NCBI GenBank assembly: GCA_943368345.1 | Contig: CALRKY020000006.1 | Coordinates: 1-64,000 of the forward strand | Direction of reading: 5' to 3' | DNA from: JADCGM01 sp943368345 | GTDB taxonomy: Bacteria > Pseudomonadota > Alphaproteobacteria > Sphingomonadales > Sphingomonadaceae | Length of the DNA: 64,000 bases | Shown here: positions 16,801 through 25,142 of the stretch, one piece after another | Position numbering within the stretch: the first letter of the stretch is position 1 | Layout of the letters: the number at the start of each line of letters is the position of its first letter | Translations under genes and position numbers: made by a program | The notes under the pieces: model-generated | What the model saw: only the letters and a program-made list of their open reading frames with translations | Databases searched by the model: none | What the model was told of the DNA's origin: nothing

Positions 16801-17912
16801 CGCGCTTTGCGCCGGGTACCTGCGAACGGCTGGTTGTCAAAATCGGATCGTCGCTGCTGGTTGACCCGGACGGTCACGTTCGCCGCCGCTGGCTGGAGAC
16901 CGTGCTCGACGATATTGGTGCTCGCGTTGCCGCTGGGCAGCAAGTGGCCATCGTGTCGTCCGGCGCCATCGCGCTCGGGGCCAAGCGCCTGCGTCTGACA
17001 AAGGGCGGCCGTGCCAGCCTGGAGGATGCCCAGGCCGCCGCTGCAACCGGCCAGATTGCGCTCAGTCAGGTCTATGCCGAACTGCTTGCAGCGCGGGGGC
17101 TGACGGCGGCGCAGATGCTGGTCACCCTGGATGACCTGGAGGATCGCCGCCGCTTCCTGAATGCCTCCGCGACGCTTGACCGGTTGCTCAGCCTTGCGGC
17201 GGTGCCGGTGCTGAACGAGAATGACAGCGTCGCGACTGCTGAAATCCGCTTTGGGGACAATGACCGGCTGGCGGCCCGGGTGGCGCAGGCGGCTGGGGCT
17301 GGCGGGGTGATCCTGCTGTCGGACATTGATGGGCTCTACACCGCCAACCCGTCGCAGGACCCCGAGGCAAGGTTGGTTGAAACCGTCGAGACCATCGACG
17401 CTGCAACCGAGGCGATGGCGGACGACCGGAGCGGTTCGGGGCTGGGTTCGGGCGGGATGGTGGCGAAATTGCAGGCGGCCCGCATCGCTGCCGCCGCCGG
17501 GGTCCATCTCGCCATCATCGATGGGCGGCGGGATCATCCGCTCGCGTCCTTCGAAGCATCGGGGCGGGGCACGGTCTTTATCGCCACGCCGGGGGCTTCG
17601 GCGAAAAAGGCTTGGTTGGCGGGGCGATTGACGGTGCGCGGCACGATCCACATTGATGCCGGAGCCGCCGCCGCCCTGACGCGCGGCAACAGCCTGCTGG
17701 CGGCAGGGGCAACGCGAGTTGAGGGCAAGTTTGAGCGCGGGGACCCGGTTGAGATTTCCGGACCCGCTGGCCCCCTTGCACGCGGTTTGGCCGGCTATGA
17801 CAATCTGGACACTGCGCTTATTCTCGGGACCCGATATGACGCCCAGGCGGCAAAGCTCGGCTACGCCCCGCGCGCCGCCCTCGTCCACCGTGACCATCTG
17901 GTGATGCTATGA
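16785..17912 (+). CDS. proB: glutamate 5-kinase
   Basis: This 375-residue enzyme phosphorylates L-glutamate in the first step of proline synthesis. The kinase domain shows LVVKIGSSLLVD, VSSGAIALG, LNENDSV and the GSGGMVAKL loop. A C-terminal PUA domain (about 280-370, GTIHIDAGAAAAL...) is present as in full-length ProB. It starts inside the obg 3' end and shares an ATGA overlap with proA, so the pair is translationally coupled. Confidence 0.97.
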   Translation: MDARVARFAPGTCERLVVKIGSSLLVDPDGHVRRRWLETVLDDIGARVAAGQQVAIVSSGAIALGAKRLRLTKGGRASLEDAQAAAATGQIALSQVYAELLAARGLTAAQMLVTLDDLEDRRRFLNASATLDRLLSLAAVPVLNENDSVATAEIRFGDNDRLAARVAQAAGAGGVILLSDIDGLYTANPSQDPEARLVETVETIDAATEAMADDRSGSGLGSGGMVAKLQAARIAAAAGVHLAIIDGRRDHPLASFEASGRGTVFIATPGASAKKAWLAGRLTVRGTIHIDAGAAAALTRGNSLLAAGATRVEGKFERGDPVEISGPAGPLARGLAGYDNLDTALILGTRYDAQAAKLGYAPRAALVHRDHLVML

Positions 17913-19168
17913 CCGATCCCGCCGCCTTGATCCTGCAGATGGGTGCAGAGGCCCGGACCGCAGCCCGCGTCCTGTCAACTGCGCCAACCGCGCAGAAAGC
18001 GAAGGCACTGACCGAAGCCGCCGCCGCCATTCGCCGGGACACAGCGGCCATTTTGGACGCCAACCGCATCGACATGGACCGGAGCCGGGCGGCGGGGCTG
18101 TCCGCCGCCATGCTCGACCGGCTGAAACTCGATGCCGGACGGGTGGAGGGGATTGCGGCTGGGCTCGAGGCGGTCGCAGCTTTGACCGACCCCGTTGGTC
18201 GTTCGATGTCATCCTGGGAACAGCCCAACGGGCTGCGCTTTGAACGGGTTCGGGTTCCGCTCGGCGTCATCGGTATCATCTACGAAAGCCGCCCGAATGT
18301 GACGGCGGATGCCGGTGGACTGTGCCTGATGTCCGGTAACGCCTGTATCCTGCGCGGCGGCTCCGAGGCGGCGGAATCGAGCCGGATGTTGCACCAGGCG
18401 ATGCTGCACGGGCTGCGCGTCGCGGGCCTGCCGGAAACCGCCATTCAACTGGTGCAGACAGCGGACCGCGCGGCGGTTGGCGCGATGCTGCGGGCGTCGG
18501 GGTTGATTGACGTCATCATCCCGCGTGGCGGCAAGGGACTGGTCGCCCGGGTGCAGGAGGAGGCGCGTGTGCCGGTGCTGGCGCATCTCGACGGGGTCAA
18601 CCATGTCTATGTCGACGCCGCCGCTGATCCGGCCAAGGCGGTTGCCATCACCATCAACTCCAAAATGCGGCGCACGGCGGTTTGCGGGGCCGCCGAAACC
18701 CTGTTGATCGACCGCGCGGCAGCGCCGTCGTTGAAGCAGGCTTTGCTGATCGGACTGATCGAAGCGGGATGCGAGGTTCGCGTGTCGCAATCGCTGTTGT
18801 CCCTCGATTCCCGCCTGCGTCTGGCTGTGGAGGCCGACTGGGGAACCGAATATGTCGATGCCATCATCGCCGCGACGGAAGTCGATGGAGTAGACGGCGC
18901 GATATCCCATATCGCGCGCTACGGATCGAGCCACACCGACGCGATTGTCACCGAGAGCGCAGCGACAGCCGAGCAGTTCCTCGCCGGAGTCGATTCCGCC
19001 ATCCTGCTGTGGAATGCCTCCACCCAATATGCCGACGGTGGGGAGTTCGGTTTCGGGGCCGAAATCGGCATCGCCACCGGACGTCTCCACGCCCGCGGCC
19101 CGGTCGCACTGGAGGAGTTGACCACCTACAAGACACTGGTCAGGGGAAGCGGGCAGGTCCGACCGTAG
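17909..19168 (+). CDS. proA: gamma-glutamyl phosphate reductase
   Basis: This 419-residue NADPH-dependent reductase is the second proline step, making glutamate-5-semialdehyde. It is of the aldehyde-dehydrogenase superfamily: GVIGIIYESRPNVTADA for cofactor binding, and the catalytic Cys in MRRTAVCGAAETLL. GEFGFGAEIGIATG and RLHARGPVALEELTTYK end the enzyme as in all ProA. It is coupled to proB by ATGA. A toxin-antitoxin pair, not nadD, follows. Confidence 0.97.
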   Translation: MTDPAALILQMGAEARTAARVLSTAPTAQKAKALTEAAAAIRRDTAAILDANRIDMDRSRAAGLSAAMLDRLKLDAGRVEGIAAGLEAVAALTDPVGRSMSSWEQPNGLRFERVRVPLGVIGIIYESRPNVTADAGGLCLMSGNACILRGGSEAAESSRMLHQAMLHGLRVAGLPETAIQLVQTADRAAVGAMLRASGLIDVIIPRGGKGLVARVQEEARVPVLAHLDGVNHVYVDAAADPAKAVAITINSKMRRTAVCGAAETLLIDRAAAPSLKQALLIGLIEAGCEVRVSQSLLSLDSRLRLAVEADWGTEYVDAIIAATEVDGVDGAISHIARYGSSHTDAIVTESAATAEQFLAGVDSAILLWNASTQYADGGEFGFGAEIGIATGRLHARGPVALEELTTYKTLVRGSGQVRP

Positions 19169-19181
19169 CGACTTGTTGAGA

Positions 19182-19200
19182 TTGTATACATACGCTACAA
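19182..19200. promoter_or_regulatory. palindromic operator candidate of the toxin-antitoxin pair
   Basis: TGTATACA (19183-19190) is a perfect 8-bp palindrome, nested in a wider TTGTA...TACAA inverted repeat (19182-19200), beginning 36 bases upstream of the antitoxin ATG. Ribbon-helix-helix antitoxins usually autoregulate by binding such sites. Binding is inferred. Confidence 0.45.
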
Positions 19201-19218
19201 TGCCGCCTGGAGGCTCCG

Positions 19219-19473
19219 ATGCGCACTGCCGTCATTACTGCCCGCGTTGATGATGAGACCGCTGGCAAAATTGAACTGATTGCCAAGCATACCGGACGGT
19301 CCCGGTCGTGGCTGGCCGCCCAAGCCCTGAAATCCTATGCGGATCAAGAGTCGCTTTTCCTAGCGTTTGTTGAGGACGGTCATGCTGCGATTGCGCGGGG
19401 AGAGGTTGTCGATGATGCCGACGCGCAGCGTCGGATTGCAGACCTCATTCAAGATATTCGCCGGAAGAAATGA
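19219..19473 (+). CDS. ribbon-helix-helix antitoxin (CopG/ParD-like)
   Basis: This 84-residue protein's N-terminal half is a ribbon-helix-helix DNA-binding motif (AVITARVDDETAGKIELIAKHTGRSRSWLAAQALKSY, split here by its strand and two helices). The C-terminal tail is acidic and should wrap the toxin. GGAGG lies upstream of the ATG. The stop overlaps the toxin start (ATGA). It neutralises the RelE/ParE-type toxin and probably represses the operon through the palindrome upstream. Confidence 0.88.
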   Translation: MRTAVITARVDDETAGKIELIAKHTGRSRSWLAAQALKSYADQESLFLAFVEDGHAAIARGEVVDDADAQRRIADLIQDIRRKK

Positions 19474-19757
19474 CCCGGCTTCAATGGTCGGAACTGGCTC
19501 TTGCTGATCTCGCCGCTCTCGCCGCCTATCTTGCGGAACAGGATGAAGATCTGGCGGTGCGGGCAATCGAAGCCATCCGTGACAGCGTTTCTCGTCTGGT
19601 TGACCACCCGCGCAGCGGTGCGCCGTTGGACATCTACAATGCCCGAAAGCTATCGGTCCCCCGATTTCGTTATGTCGTGGTCTACGAACTGCACGGAGAG
19701 ATCGTGGTGATTTCCCGCATTTGGCACAGTTCGCAGAACTGGCTGCGTGACTTGTGA
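19470..19757 (+). CDS. RelE/ParE-family toxin
   Basis: This 95-residue RelE/ParE-superfamily toxin shows LQWSELALADLAALAAYL, VDHPRSGAP, and the strand pair RKLSVPRFRYVVVYEL followed by VVISRIWHSSQNW. ParE members poison gyrase and RelE members cleave mRNA; the C-terminal His/Arg pattern does not settle which applies. It overlaps the antitoxin upstream and nadD downstream (GTGA), so nadD expression may depend on this operon. Confidence 0.88.
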   Translation: MTRLQWSELALADLAALAAYLAEQDEDLAVRAIEAIRDSVSRLVDHPRSGAPLDIYNARKLSVPRFRYVVVYELHGEIVVISRIWHSSQNWLRDL

Positions 19758-20347
19758 ACATTGGTCTGCTTGGTGGGTCGTTCAATCCGGCGCATGATGG
19801 CCACCGCCATATCAGTGTGGAGGCGATGCGGCGGCTGGGACTGGATGCGGTCTGGTGGCTGGTCAGCCCACAGAATCCGTTGAAGGAAGTCGGCGGGATG
19901 GCACCGCTGGCCGACCGGCTCGCTTCGGCAACCGCCAAGGCGCGGCACCCCCGCATTCACGCAACCGATATTGAGCGGAAATTGGGGACCCGGTTCGCGG
20001 TCGATACTGTTGCGGCCTTGCAGCGGCGCTATCCGCAGCACCGGTTCATCTGGATCATGGGCGCCGACAATCTGGTGCAGTTTCACCGATGGAAGGCCTG
20101 GCGAACCCTGGCGAAGCGGGTGCCGATTGCGGTTGTGTCGCGTCCGCATTACATTGGCCAAAGTTATTTGGCCCCGGCGATGGCTTGGCTGCGGCGGTAC
20201 CGCCGACGCAGCGGGACAGCGGCGCGGTGGACGGAATGGCGGCTTCCGGCGATCGTGGTTATCCCGATCCGGCTTGACCCCCGATCTGCCACTGCGATCC
20301 GCAACCGCGATCCGCGCTGGGCTGAACGACTGCACGAACCACATTGA
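19754..20347 (+). CDS. nadD: nicotinate-nucleotide adenylyltransferase
   Basis: This 197-residue NAD-biosynthesis enzyme converts nicotinate mononucleotide plus ATP to deamido-NAD. The signature NIGLLGGSFNPAHDGHRHIS holds the GxFxPxHxGH nucleotidyl-transfer motif, split across residues 7-16. IWIMGADNLVQFHRWK is the family core, and LDPRSATAIRNRD replaces the ISxTxIR of other bacteria, as expected in alphaproteobacteria. The GTG start at 19754 overlaps the toxin stop. It is the first of a conserved nadD-rsfS-rlmH chain. Confidence 0.95.
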   Translation: MNIGLLGGSFNPAHDGHRHISVEAMRRLGLDAVWWLVSPQNPLKEVGGMAPLADRLASATAKARHPRIHATDIERKLGTRFAVDTVAALQRRYPQHRFIWIMGADNLVQFHRWKAWRTLAKRVPIAVVSRPHYIGQSYLAPAMAWLRRYRRRSGTAARWTEWRLPAIVVIPIRLDPRSATAIRNRDPRWAERLHEPH

Positions 20348-20358
20348 AGGATCACCGC

Positions 20359-20754
20359 TTGCCCGATTCAAAGGCCGTCCCCACGGACGCTGCCGCCACA
20401 GAAGACCCAGCTGTCACGGGGCTTCACGCATTGATCCTGAAGTCGCTCGACGATGATCAGGCGGTCGAGGTGACCTCCATCCCCTTGCGCGGGAAAACCA
20501 CAATCGCCGATCATATGATCATCGCATCGGGCCGGTCGACCCGTCAGGTCGCGTCGATGGCCACAAAGATTGCCCAGAAGATCAAACAGGAATTGGGCCG
20601 CGAGGTGAAGATCGAAGGGCTGCCGACCGCCGACTGGGTTCTGCTCGATGCGCAGGATGTGATCGTCCATCTGTTCCGTCCGGAAGTGCGCAGTTTCTAC
20701 AATCTCGAAAAAATGTGGGCGTTCGATGGACCCGCCCCTGCGCCCGCGCGGTAA
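20359..20754 (+). CDS. rsfS: ribosomal silencing factor RsfS
   Basis: This protein of about 131 residues binds L14 and blocks subunit joining during starvation. The core is clear: ALILKSLDDDQAVEVTSI, TTIADHMIIASGRSTRQVASMA, GLPTADWVLLDAQDVIVHLF and RSFYNLEKMW. A TTG start at 20359 is preferred because AAGGA stands seven bases upstream; a TTG at 20344 overlapping the nadD stop is the alternative. The conserved nadD-rsfS-rlmH order supports the call. Confidence 0.93.
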   Translation: MPDSKAVPTDAAATEDPAVTGLHALILKSLDDDQAVEVTSIPLRGKTTIADHMIIASGRSTRQVASMATKIAQKIKQELGREVKIEGLPTADWVLLDAQDVIVHLFRPEVRSFYNLEKMWAFDGPAPAPAR

Positions 20755-21180
20755 GTGAAGCTCCATATTGTCGCACGGGGGCGCACCGGGCGCAGTGCCG
20801 AAGGCGAACTGGTCGAGCGCTACCTGAAGCGGATAAGCTGGCCAACGCAGATCACCGAACTGCCGGAAAGCGGGCCGGCGAAACAGCCCGAACCACTGGC
20901 GCCTGTCGTCACCATTGTCCTCGATGAACGCGGGACGGCCTTGGGGTCGGTCGACTTCGCCCGTCGCCTTGAACGGTGGCAGGACAGCGGTGTCCGGGAG
21001 GCCCGGTTCCTGATCGGCGGCGCGGACGGCCATGACGATGTGACCCGCGCCGCTGCCGATTTGCTGTTGAGTTTCGGTCCGGCAACCTGGCCGCATCAGC
21101 TGGTCCGGGCGATGCTGGCGGAACAATTGTACCGCGCCACCGCCATTCTCGCCCGCCATCCCTATCACCGGGAGGGATAG
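20755..21180 (+). CDS. rlmH: 23S rRNA (pseudouridine-1915-N3)-methyltransferase RlmH
   Basis: This 141-residue SPOUT-fold enzyme has the C-terminal knot region FLIGGADGHDDVTRAAADLLLSFG and WPHQLVRAMLAEQLYRA, ending RHPYHREG, diagnostic for RlmH (YbeA). It methylates the 70S ribosome at pseudouridine 1915 using SAM. A GTG start lies directly after the rsfS stop. The following gene starts at the next base. Confidence 0.95.
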   Translation: MKLHIVARGRTGRSAEGELVERYLKRISWPTQITELPESGPAKQPEPLAPVVTIVLDERGTALGSVDFARRLERWQDSGVREARFLIGGADGHDDVTRAAADLLLSFGPATWPHQLVRAMLAEQLYRATAILARHPYHREG

Positions 21181-22131
21181 GTGCGGCGACTGGCCATCCT
21201 TGCATTGTTGCTGACAGCGGCGGCGCCGGTGGATCGCCGAACCGAGTTAAGCCTGACCGAGGCCCGGGCCCAGGCCACAGGCAGCGCGGTTTCAACCCTG
21301 ACAACGCGCATCTCCGTGCAGGAACGGCGGATTGGCAGCCTGACGCGGCGGATCAACCGGCTGCTGCGCCAGATCAAGGTGCGGGAAACCGAGCTGGCGC
21401 GGCGTCAGGCCGAATTGCTGCCGTCGCTGGCCGCGCTCGAAAGCCTGTCGCGGCGGCCTCCCGCGCTGCTGCTGCTCGACCCGGCTCGCAGCACCGACAT
21501 GGCGCGGACCGGATTGGTGTTTGACGCGATGCTGCCCGCCGTTCGCGAACGCTCCGATGCGCTCCGGGCAGATTTGGTTGCGACCAACCGGCTGAAGGCG
21601 CGGCTGGTCGCGGACCGGCGTGCTCTGATCACCCGGCAGGAGCAGCTCGATAAAGATGTCCGAGCGCTGATGGCGCTGGGGTCGCAGTTGGCGCGGCGGG
21701 CGGCCACGCTCCGCGACCTGCTGGACGGGGTCGGTACCAGCAGCAACCAGGCGCTGCGCGTTGCGCTGGTCCGGCCAGCCGAGGGTAGCTTGATCACCAG
21801 CTTCGGAACGCCGGGAAATGCCGGGTACAGCGCCAGCGGATTGACGGTCCGCACCGCTGCGGACGCCGTGGTCGGGGCCCCGGCCGCCGGTCGGATTGCC
21901 TTCACCGGCCCGTTCCGTGCCTATGGACCCATTGTCATCATCGAACATGGTGGGGGACTTGTCACGCTGATCGCCGGATTGTCGCAGATCGACATTGCTG
22001 CCGGAGACGCGGTTCTTGCCGGACAGCCGATTGGCCGGATGGGGGCAGAGGCCGACCCCCGCGAACTCTATTTCGAACTGCGGGCGGGCGGCGTTCCGGT
22101 TGATCCCAAACCCTGGTTTGCGGCCCGTTGA
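21181..22131 (+). CDS. EnvC-like murein hydrolase activator, degenerate LytM domain
   Basis: This 316-residue protein has an N-terminal signal-like hydrophobic segment, a long coiled coil (about 30-200, Arg/Leu-rich) and a C-terminal M23/LytM-type domain (about 210-310). The peptidase's zinc ligands are missing: HxxxD is replaced in the SGLTVRTAAD region, and the HxH position reads LYFELR. It is therefore predicted to be a non-enzymatic activator of amidases, like EnvC. It acts in the periplasm during division. It starts with GTG immediately after rlmH and precedes ctpA, a conserved Sphingomonad/alphaproteobacterial order. Confidence 0.85.
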   Translation: MRRLAILALLLTAAAPVDRRTELSLTEARAQATGSAVSTLTTRISVQERRIGSLTRRINRLLRQIKVRETELARRQAELLPSLAALESLSRRPPALLLLDPARSTDMARTGLVFDAMLPAVRERSDALRADLVATNRLKARLVADRRALITRQEQLDKDVRALMALGSQLARRAATLRDLLDGVGTSSNQALRVALVRPAEGSLITSFGTPGNAGYSASGLTVRTAADAVVGAPAAGRIAFTGPFRAYGPIVIIEHGGGLVTLIAGLSQIDIAAGDAVLAGQPIGRMGAEADPRELYFELRAGGVPVDPKPWFAAR

Positions 22132-22212
22132 GAGACACGCGAATCACCCCTCTCGCACTTGCGGATATTCATGCTATGTATCGGTTGGAATTTAACTACG
22201 AGGCTTGCCCCC

Positions 22213-23580
22213 ATGTCGCGTAACTCCTTGAAATACGCTGTTCCTGCGTTTTTGCTGGCGTTGGTGCCGGCCTCTGGCGCGGTGCAGGCCGCAGGAGATA
22301 CCGCCGACGTCGCCAAACCGGCGACCAGCGCCGACACTTACCGCGAGCTTGACCGGTTGATGGATGTATTCGAGCGGGTGCGCGGCGAATATGTCGACAA
22401 GGTTAGCGACAAGGCACTGATCGAGGGGGCGATCAATGGTATGCTGGCCAGCCTCGACCCGCATTCCGGCTATATGAACGAGCGCACTTTCCAGCAGATG
22501 CGCACCACCACCGACGGCGAATATGGCGGGCTTGGCCTGACGGTCACGATGGAAGACGGCGTCGTCAAGGTCGTGGCACCAACCGACGATACACCGGCAG
22601 CGCGCGCCGGAATCAAGGCCAATGATTATATAACCCATCTTGACGGCGAATTGCTGTTTGGCGGCGTCCTGAACGATGCGGTCGACAAGATGCGCGGCGC
22701 ACCGGGCACGCCGATCAAGCTTACGGTGGTCCGCGAAGGCAACCCGAAGCCGATGGAACTGACCTTGAAGCGGGAAGTCATCCAGATCCGCCCGGTCAAG
22801 TTTGAAGCCAAAGGCAATGTCGGCCTCATCCGGATCACCGGGTTCAGCAAGCAGACGGGTGATGCGACCGAACAGGCGCTCAAAATGCTCGACAAGCAGA
22901 TTGGCCCCAATCTGATCGGCTATGTCATCGACCTGCGGTCCAATCCGGGCGGTCTGCTCGATCAGGCGATTGAAGTGACCGATGCGTTCCTGGAGCGCGG
23001 CGAAATCGTATCGCAGCGCGGGCGTGCCAAGGGCGATGTGCAGCGATATTATGCCCGGCCGGGCGATCTTTCCAATGGCAAGCCGATCATCGTGCTGGTT
23101 GACGAAGGTTCGGCATCGGCAGCGGAAATCGTGGCTGGAGCCTTGCAGGATCATCGCCGCGCCCTCGTCATGGGGCAGCGCAGCTTTGGCAAAGGATCGG
23201 TGCAGACCTTGATCCCGCTATCGACCGACACCGCACTGCGGCTGACGACAGCGCGTTATTTCACCCCGGCAGGGCGCTCGGTGCAAACCCAGGGCATTGA
23301 ACCCGACGTGACGGTGCCGCAGCTGAGCGACGCCAATTACAAGGACCGGACCCGCATCCGGGAATCCGATCTCCGCCGCCACCTGATCAACGACGTCAAA
23401 TCCGGTGACAAGACGCTGGAGGCGGACGACAAGGCCGACCCACGGTTCGTGGAAACCGCCGATGCGCTGAAGAAGCGCGGGGTTGAGGACTTCCAGCTCG
23501 ATTATGCCCTGAAAACGCTGAACCGGCTCGCGCCGCGCATTGCGGTTGCGCAGTTGAAGCCCGCGACAGCGACGCCCTGA
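22213..23580 (+). CDS. ctpA: C-terminal processing protease CtpA (S41)
   Basis: This 455-residue periplasmic serine protease has a signal peptide at 1-30, a PDZ domain at about 90-170 (GEYGGLGLTV, GIKANDYI) and an S41 catalytic domain. The nucleophile Ser lies in DEGSASAAEIVAGAL and the general-base Lys in RSFGKGSVQT. DLRSNPGGLLDQAI is also typical. It trims cell-wall hydrolases or other envelope proteins; the EnvC-like gene upstream fits that role. The start at 22213 (MSRNSLK) is chosen since the signal peptide follows directly. Confidence 0.94.
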   Translation: MSRNSLKYAVPAFLLALVPASGAVQAAGDTADVAKPATSADTYRELDRLMDVFERVRGEYVDKVSDKALIEGAINGMLASLDPHSGYMNERTFQQMRTTTDGEYGGLGLTVTMEDGVVKVVAPTDDTPAARAGIKANDYITHLDGELLFGGVLNDAVDKMRGAPGTPIKLTVVREGNPKPMELTLKREVIQIRPVKFEAKGNVGLIRITGFSKQTGDATEQALKMLDKQIGPNLIGYVIDLRSNPGGLLDQAIEVTDAFLERGEIVSQRGRAKGDVQRYYARPGDLSNGKPIIVLVDEGSASAAEIVAGALQDHRRALVMGQRSFGKGSVQTLIPLSTDTALRLTTARYFTPAGRSVQTQGIEPDVTVPQLSDANYKDRTRIRESDLRRHLINDVKSGDKTLEADDKADPRFVETADALKKRGVEDFQLDYALKTLNRLAPRIAVAQLKPATATP

Positions 23581-23604
23581 TCCCACCAAATCCGGGGGAC
23601 AGGC

Positions 23605-24531
23605 GTGGTTGAAACAGAGTCCGGACCAGCGATGCCAACCCCGTGGCTCACACGGCTGTTGATCGTCCTGGTCATACTGGCCTTCGCGACAACTGCGTCC
23701 CTGTTCGCCGTGCTGCTCCGACCACTGGCGGGAGAGAAGCCGGTCGCCGAGATCGCAACGCTGGACCCCATCGTCGAAGCTCCGGCGCCGATCCCGTCGG
23801 TGGATGTCGCGCCTGTTCCCGCCGCCGAAGCCCCGGCAGAACTAGCTGCTGACCCGGCCCCCGTTGCGTTCGACGGACCGCGCATCGCGATTCTACTGAC
23901 GGGTGTTGGGATCAATCCGGCCCAATCACGAGCAGCGATTGCAAAACTTCCTGCCGAAATCGGGCTTGCCTTTTCGCCCTATCCCGACGCGACGGTCGCG
24001 TTGGCTGTGGCAGCGAGGGCCGACGGGCATGAGGTCTGGGCGGCGATACCGATGCAGCCAAAAGCCTGGCCAACGGTTTCACCCGGAACGAACACCCTGA
24101 CCGTCGGCACGGCGGCAGCGGACAATCGTCAACGTCTGGACTGGGCGCTAAGGCGGATCGGACCAGCAACCGGAATCACCTCGATAATGGGGTCAGCATT
24201 TACCGAAAGTGCAGAGTCGCTCGATCCGGTGATGGCCGCGCTTCGCAGCCGCAAGCTGATGCTGCTCGATTCGCGTTCGTCGGCGAAATCATTGGCGCTG
24301 GTTCGGGCGCGGGCGGCCGGAGTGCCAGCGCTGCTCAATGACCGTTTCCTCGACGAAAACGACGATCTTGCGGCCCGTCTTGCGACCCTTGAACAGACGG
24401 CCCGTGTCAACGGATCAGCGGTCGGGCTGGCTAGTCCGAAGCCTCAATCAGTGGCAGCGATTGCTGCCTGGGCCAAAACATTGGAGGCCAAGGGTGTGAA
24501 GCTGGTCGCGCCGGGGACGCTGGCGAAATAG
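23605..24531 (+). CDS. divergent polysaccharide deacetylase YibQ-family protein
   Basis: This 308-residue protein has an N-terminal transmembrane segment (about 14-36), a Pro/Ala-rich linker (60-95) and a divergent polysaccharide deacetylase domain (IAILLTGVGINPAQSRAAI, AFSPYPDATVALA, HEVWAAIPMQP, DSRSSAKSLAL, ENDDLAARLATLE). YibQ proteins lie next to envC and ctpA in many proteobacteria and probably act on cell wall or surface glycans. The usual family Asp/His metal residues are only partly evident. It starts with GTG, 24 bases after ctpA. Confidence 0.85.
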   Translation: MVETESGPAMPTPWLTRLLIVLVILAFATTASLFAVLLRPLAGEKPVAEIATLDPIVEAPAPIPSVDVAPVPAAEAPAELAADPAPVAFDGPRIAILLTGVGINPAQSRAAIAKLPAEIGLAFSPYPDATVALAVAARADGHEVWAAIPMQPKAWPTVSPGTNTLTVGTAAADNRQRLDWALRRIGPATGITSIMGSAFTESAESLDPVMAALRSRKLMLLDSRSSAKSLALVRARAAGVPALLNDRFLDENDDLAARLATLEQTARVNGSAVGLASPKPQSVAAIAAWAKTLEAKGVKLVAPGTLAK

Positions 24532-24605
24532 CCTAGGCTGCGTGGACAAATTTAGCGCTCCAGGATGGACCACTTTTGGGCAACATCCAGACCTGTTGAG
24601 TGGCC

Positions 24606-24630
24606 GGGATTGGGTGGGAAGCGGACGTTA
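24606..24630 (+). repeat. dispersed intergenic repeat, copy 2
   Basis: This is the best copy of the repeat whose core is GATTGGGTGGGAAGCGGA. Its last 14 bases (24617-24630) recur at 25792-25805 with one mismatch, and its first part recurs at 25102-25114. It lies at the left end of the HEPN cassette. Confidence 0.5.
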
Positions 24631-25011
24631 GAAGGTGCTTCGCGTATGAGCTTCGATCACGTTCCAATTGGCATCTACGTAAAACACTACCTGAACGTCA
24701 GTGACGCTCGATGGGTCGAAAAGCAGGAAGTAGCCGTCTGGGGCCTTTCGCGCATCGACAAACTTGATAACGGCTAGTGGCCCGACAAAGGGGTGGGCAG
24801 CCCAGCACTTCTGAATTTCGCCGATGACGTCATCACTGACATTCTTTAGAGGCAACTCGGGCAACGTTTGCACATTGACCATGAGCCGACCGTAGCCTTG
24901 GGCTGTGTATTCGCAGGCCTGTTCAACGGCGATACCGCGAGCGACCCACCCGCCGATGCCAGCGGCGGCGCCGCCTACCAAAATCATTGCCGCTGCCCAT
25001 CGCCGTTGCAT
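24628..25011 (-). CDS. hypothetical protein with N-terminal membrane anchor
   Basis: This 127-residue protein has an N-terminal hydrophobic Gly/Ala-rich helix (about 6-30), then a soluble alpha/beta portion (VQTLPELPLKNVSDDVIGEI, then a beta-rich end). I recognise no family. It lies alone in the inverted-repeat cassette, downstream of the HEPN-like gene on the same strand. Its short C-terminus overlaps a dispersed repeat copy. Confidence 0.5.
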   Translation of the reverse strand: MQRRWAAAMILVGGAAAGIGGWVARGIAVEQACEYTAQGYGRLMVNVQTLPELPLKNVSDDVIGEIQKCWAAHPFVGPLAVIKFVDARKAPDGYFLLFDPSSVTDVQVVFYVDANWNVIEAHTRSTF

Positions 25012-25101
25012 CGACCGTCAATGCGATAACACTCAAATGTCCGCAATGGAGTCGTTGGCCGACCGGCAGCTTCCAGGAAGGCTTCGCGGGTGCAATGACC
25101 G

Positions 25102-25123
25102 GGGATTGGGTGGGGAGCTGACT
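25102..25123 (+). repeat. dispersed intergenic repeat, copy 3
   Basis: It shares GGGATTGGGTGGG with 24606-24618 and diverges after it. It sits in the 130-base gap between the two cassette genes. Confidence 0.4.
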
Positions 25124-25142
25124 GTCTGCTTGTTGGGGTGGC

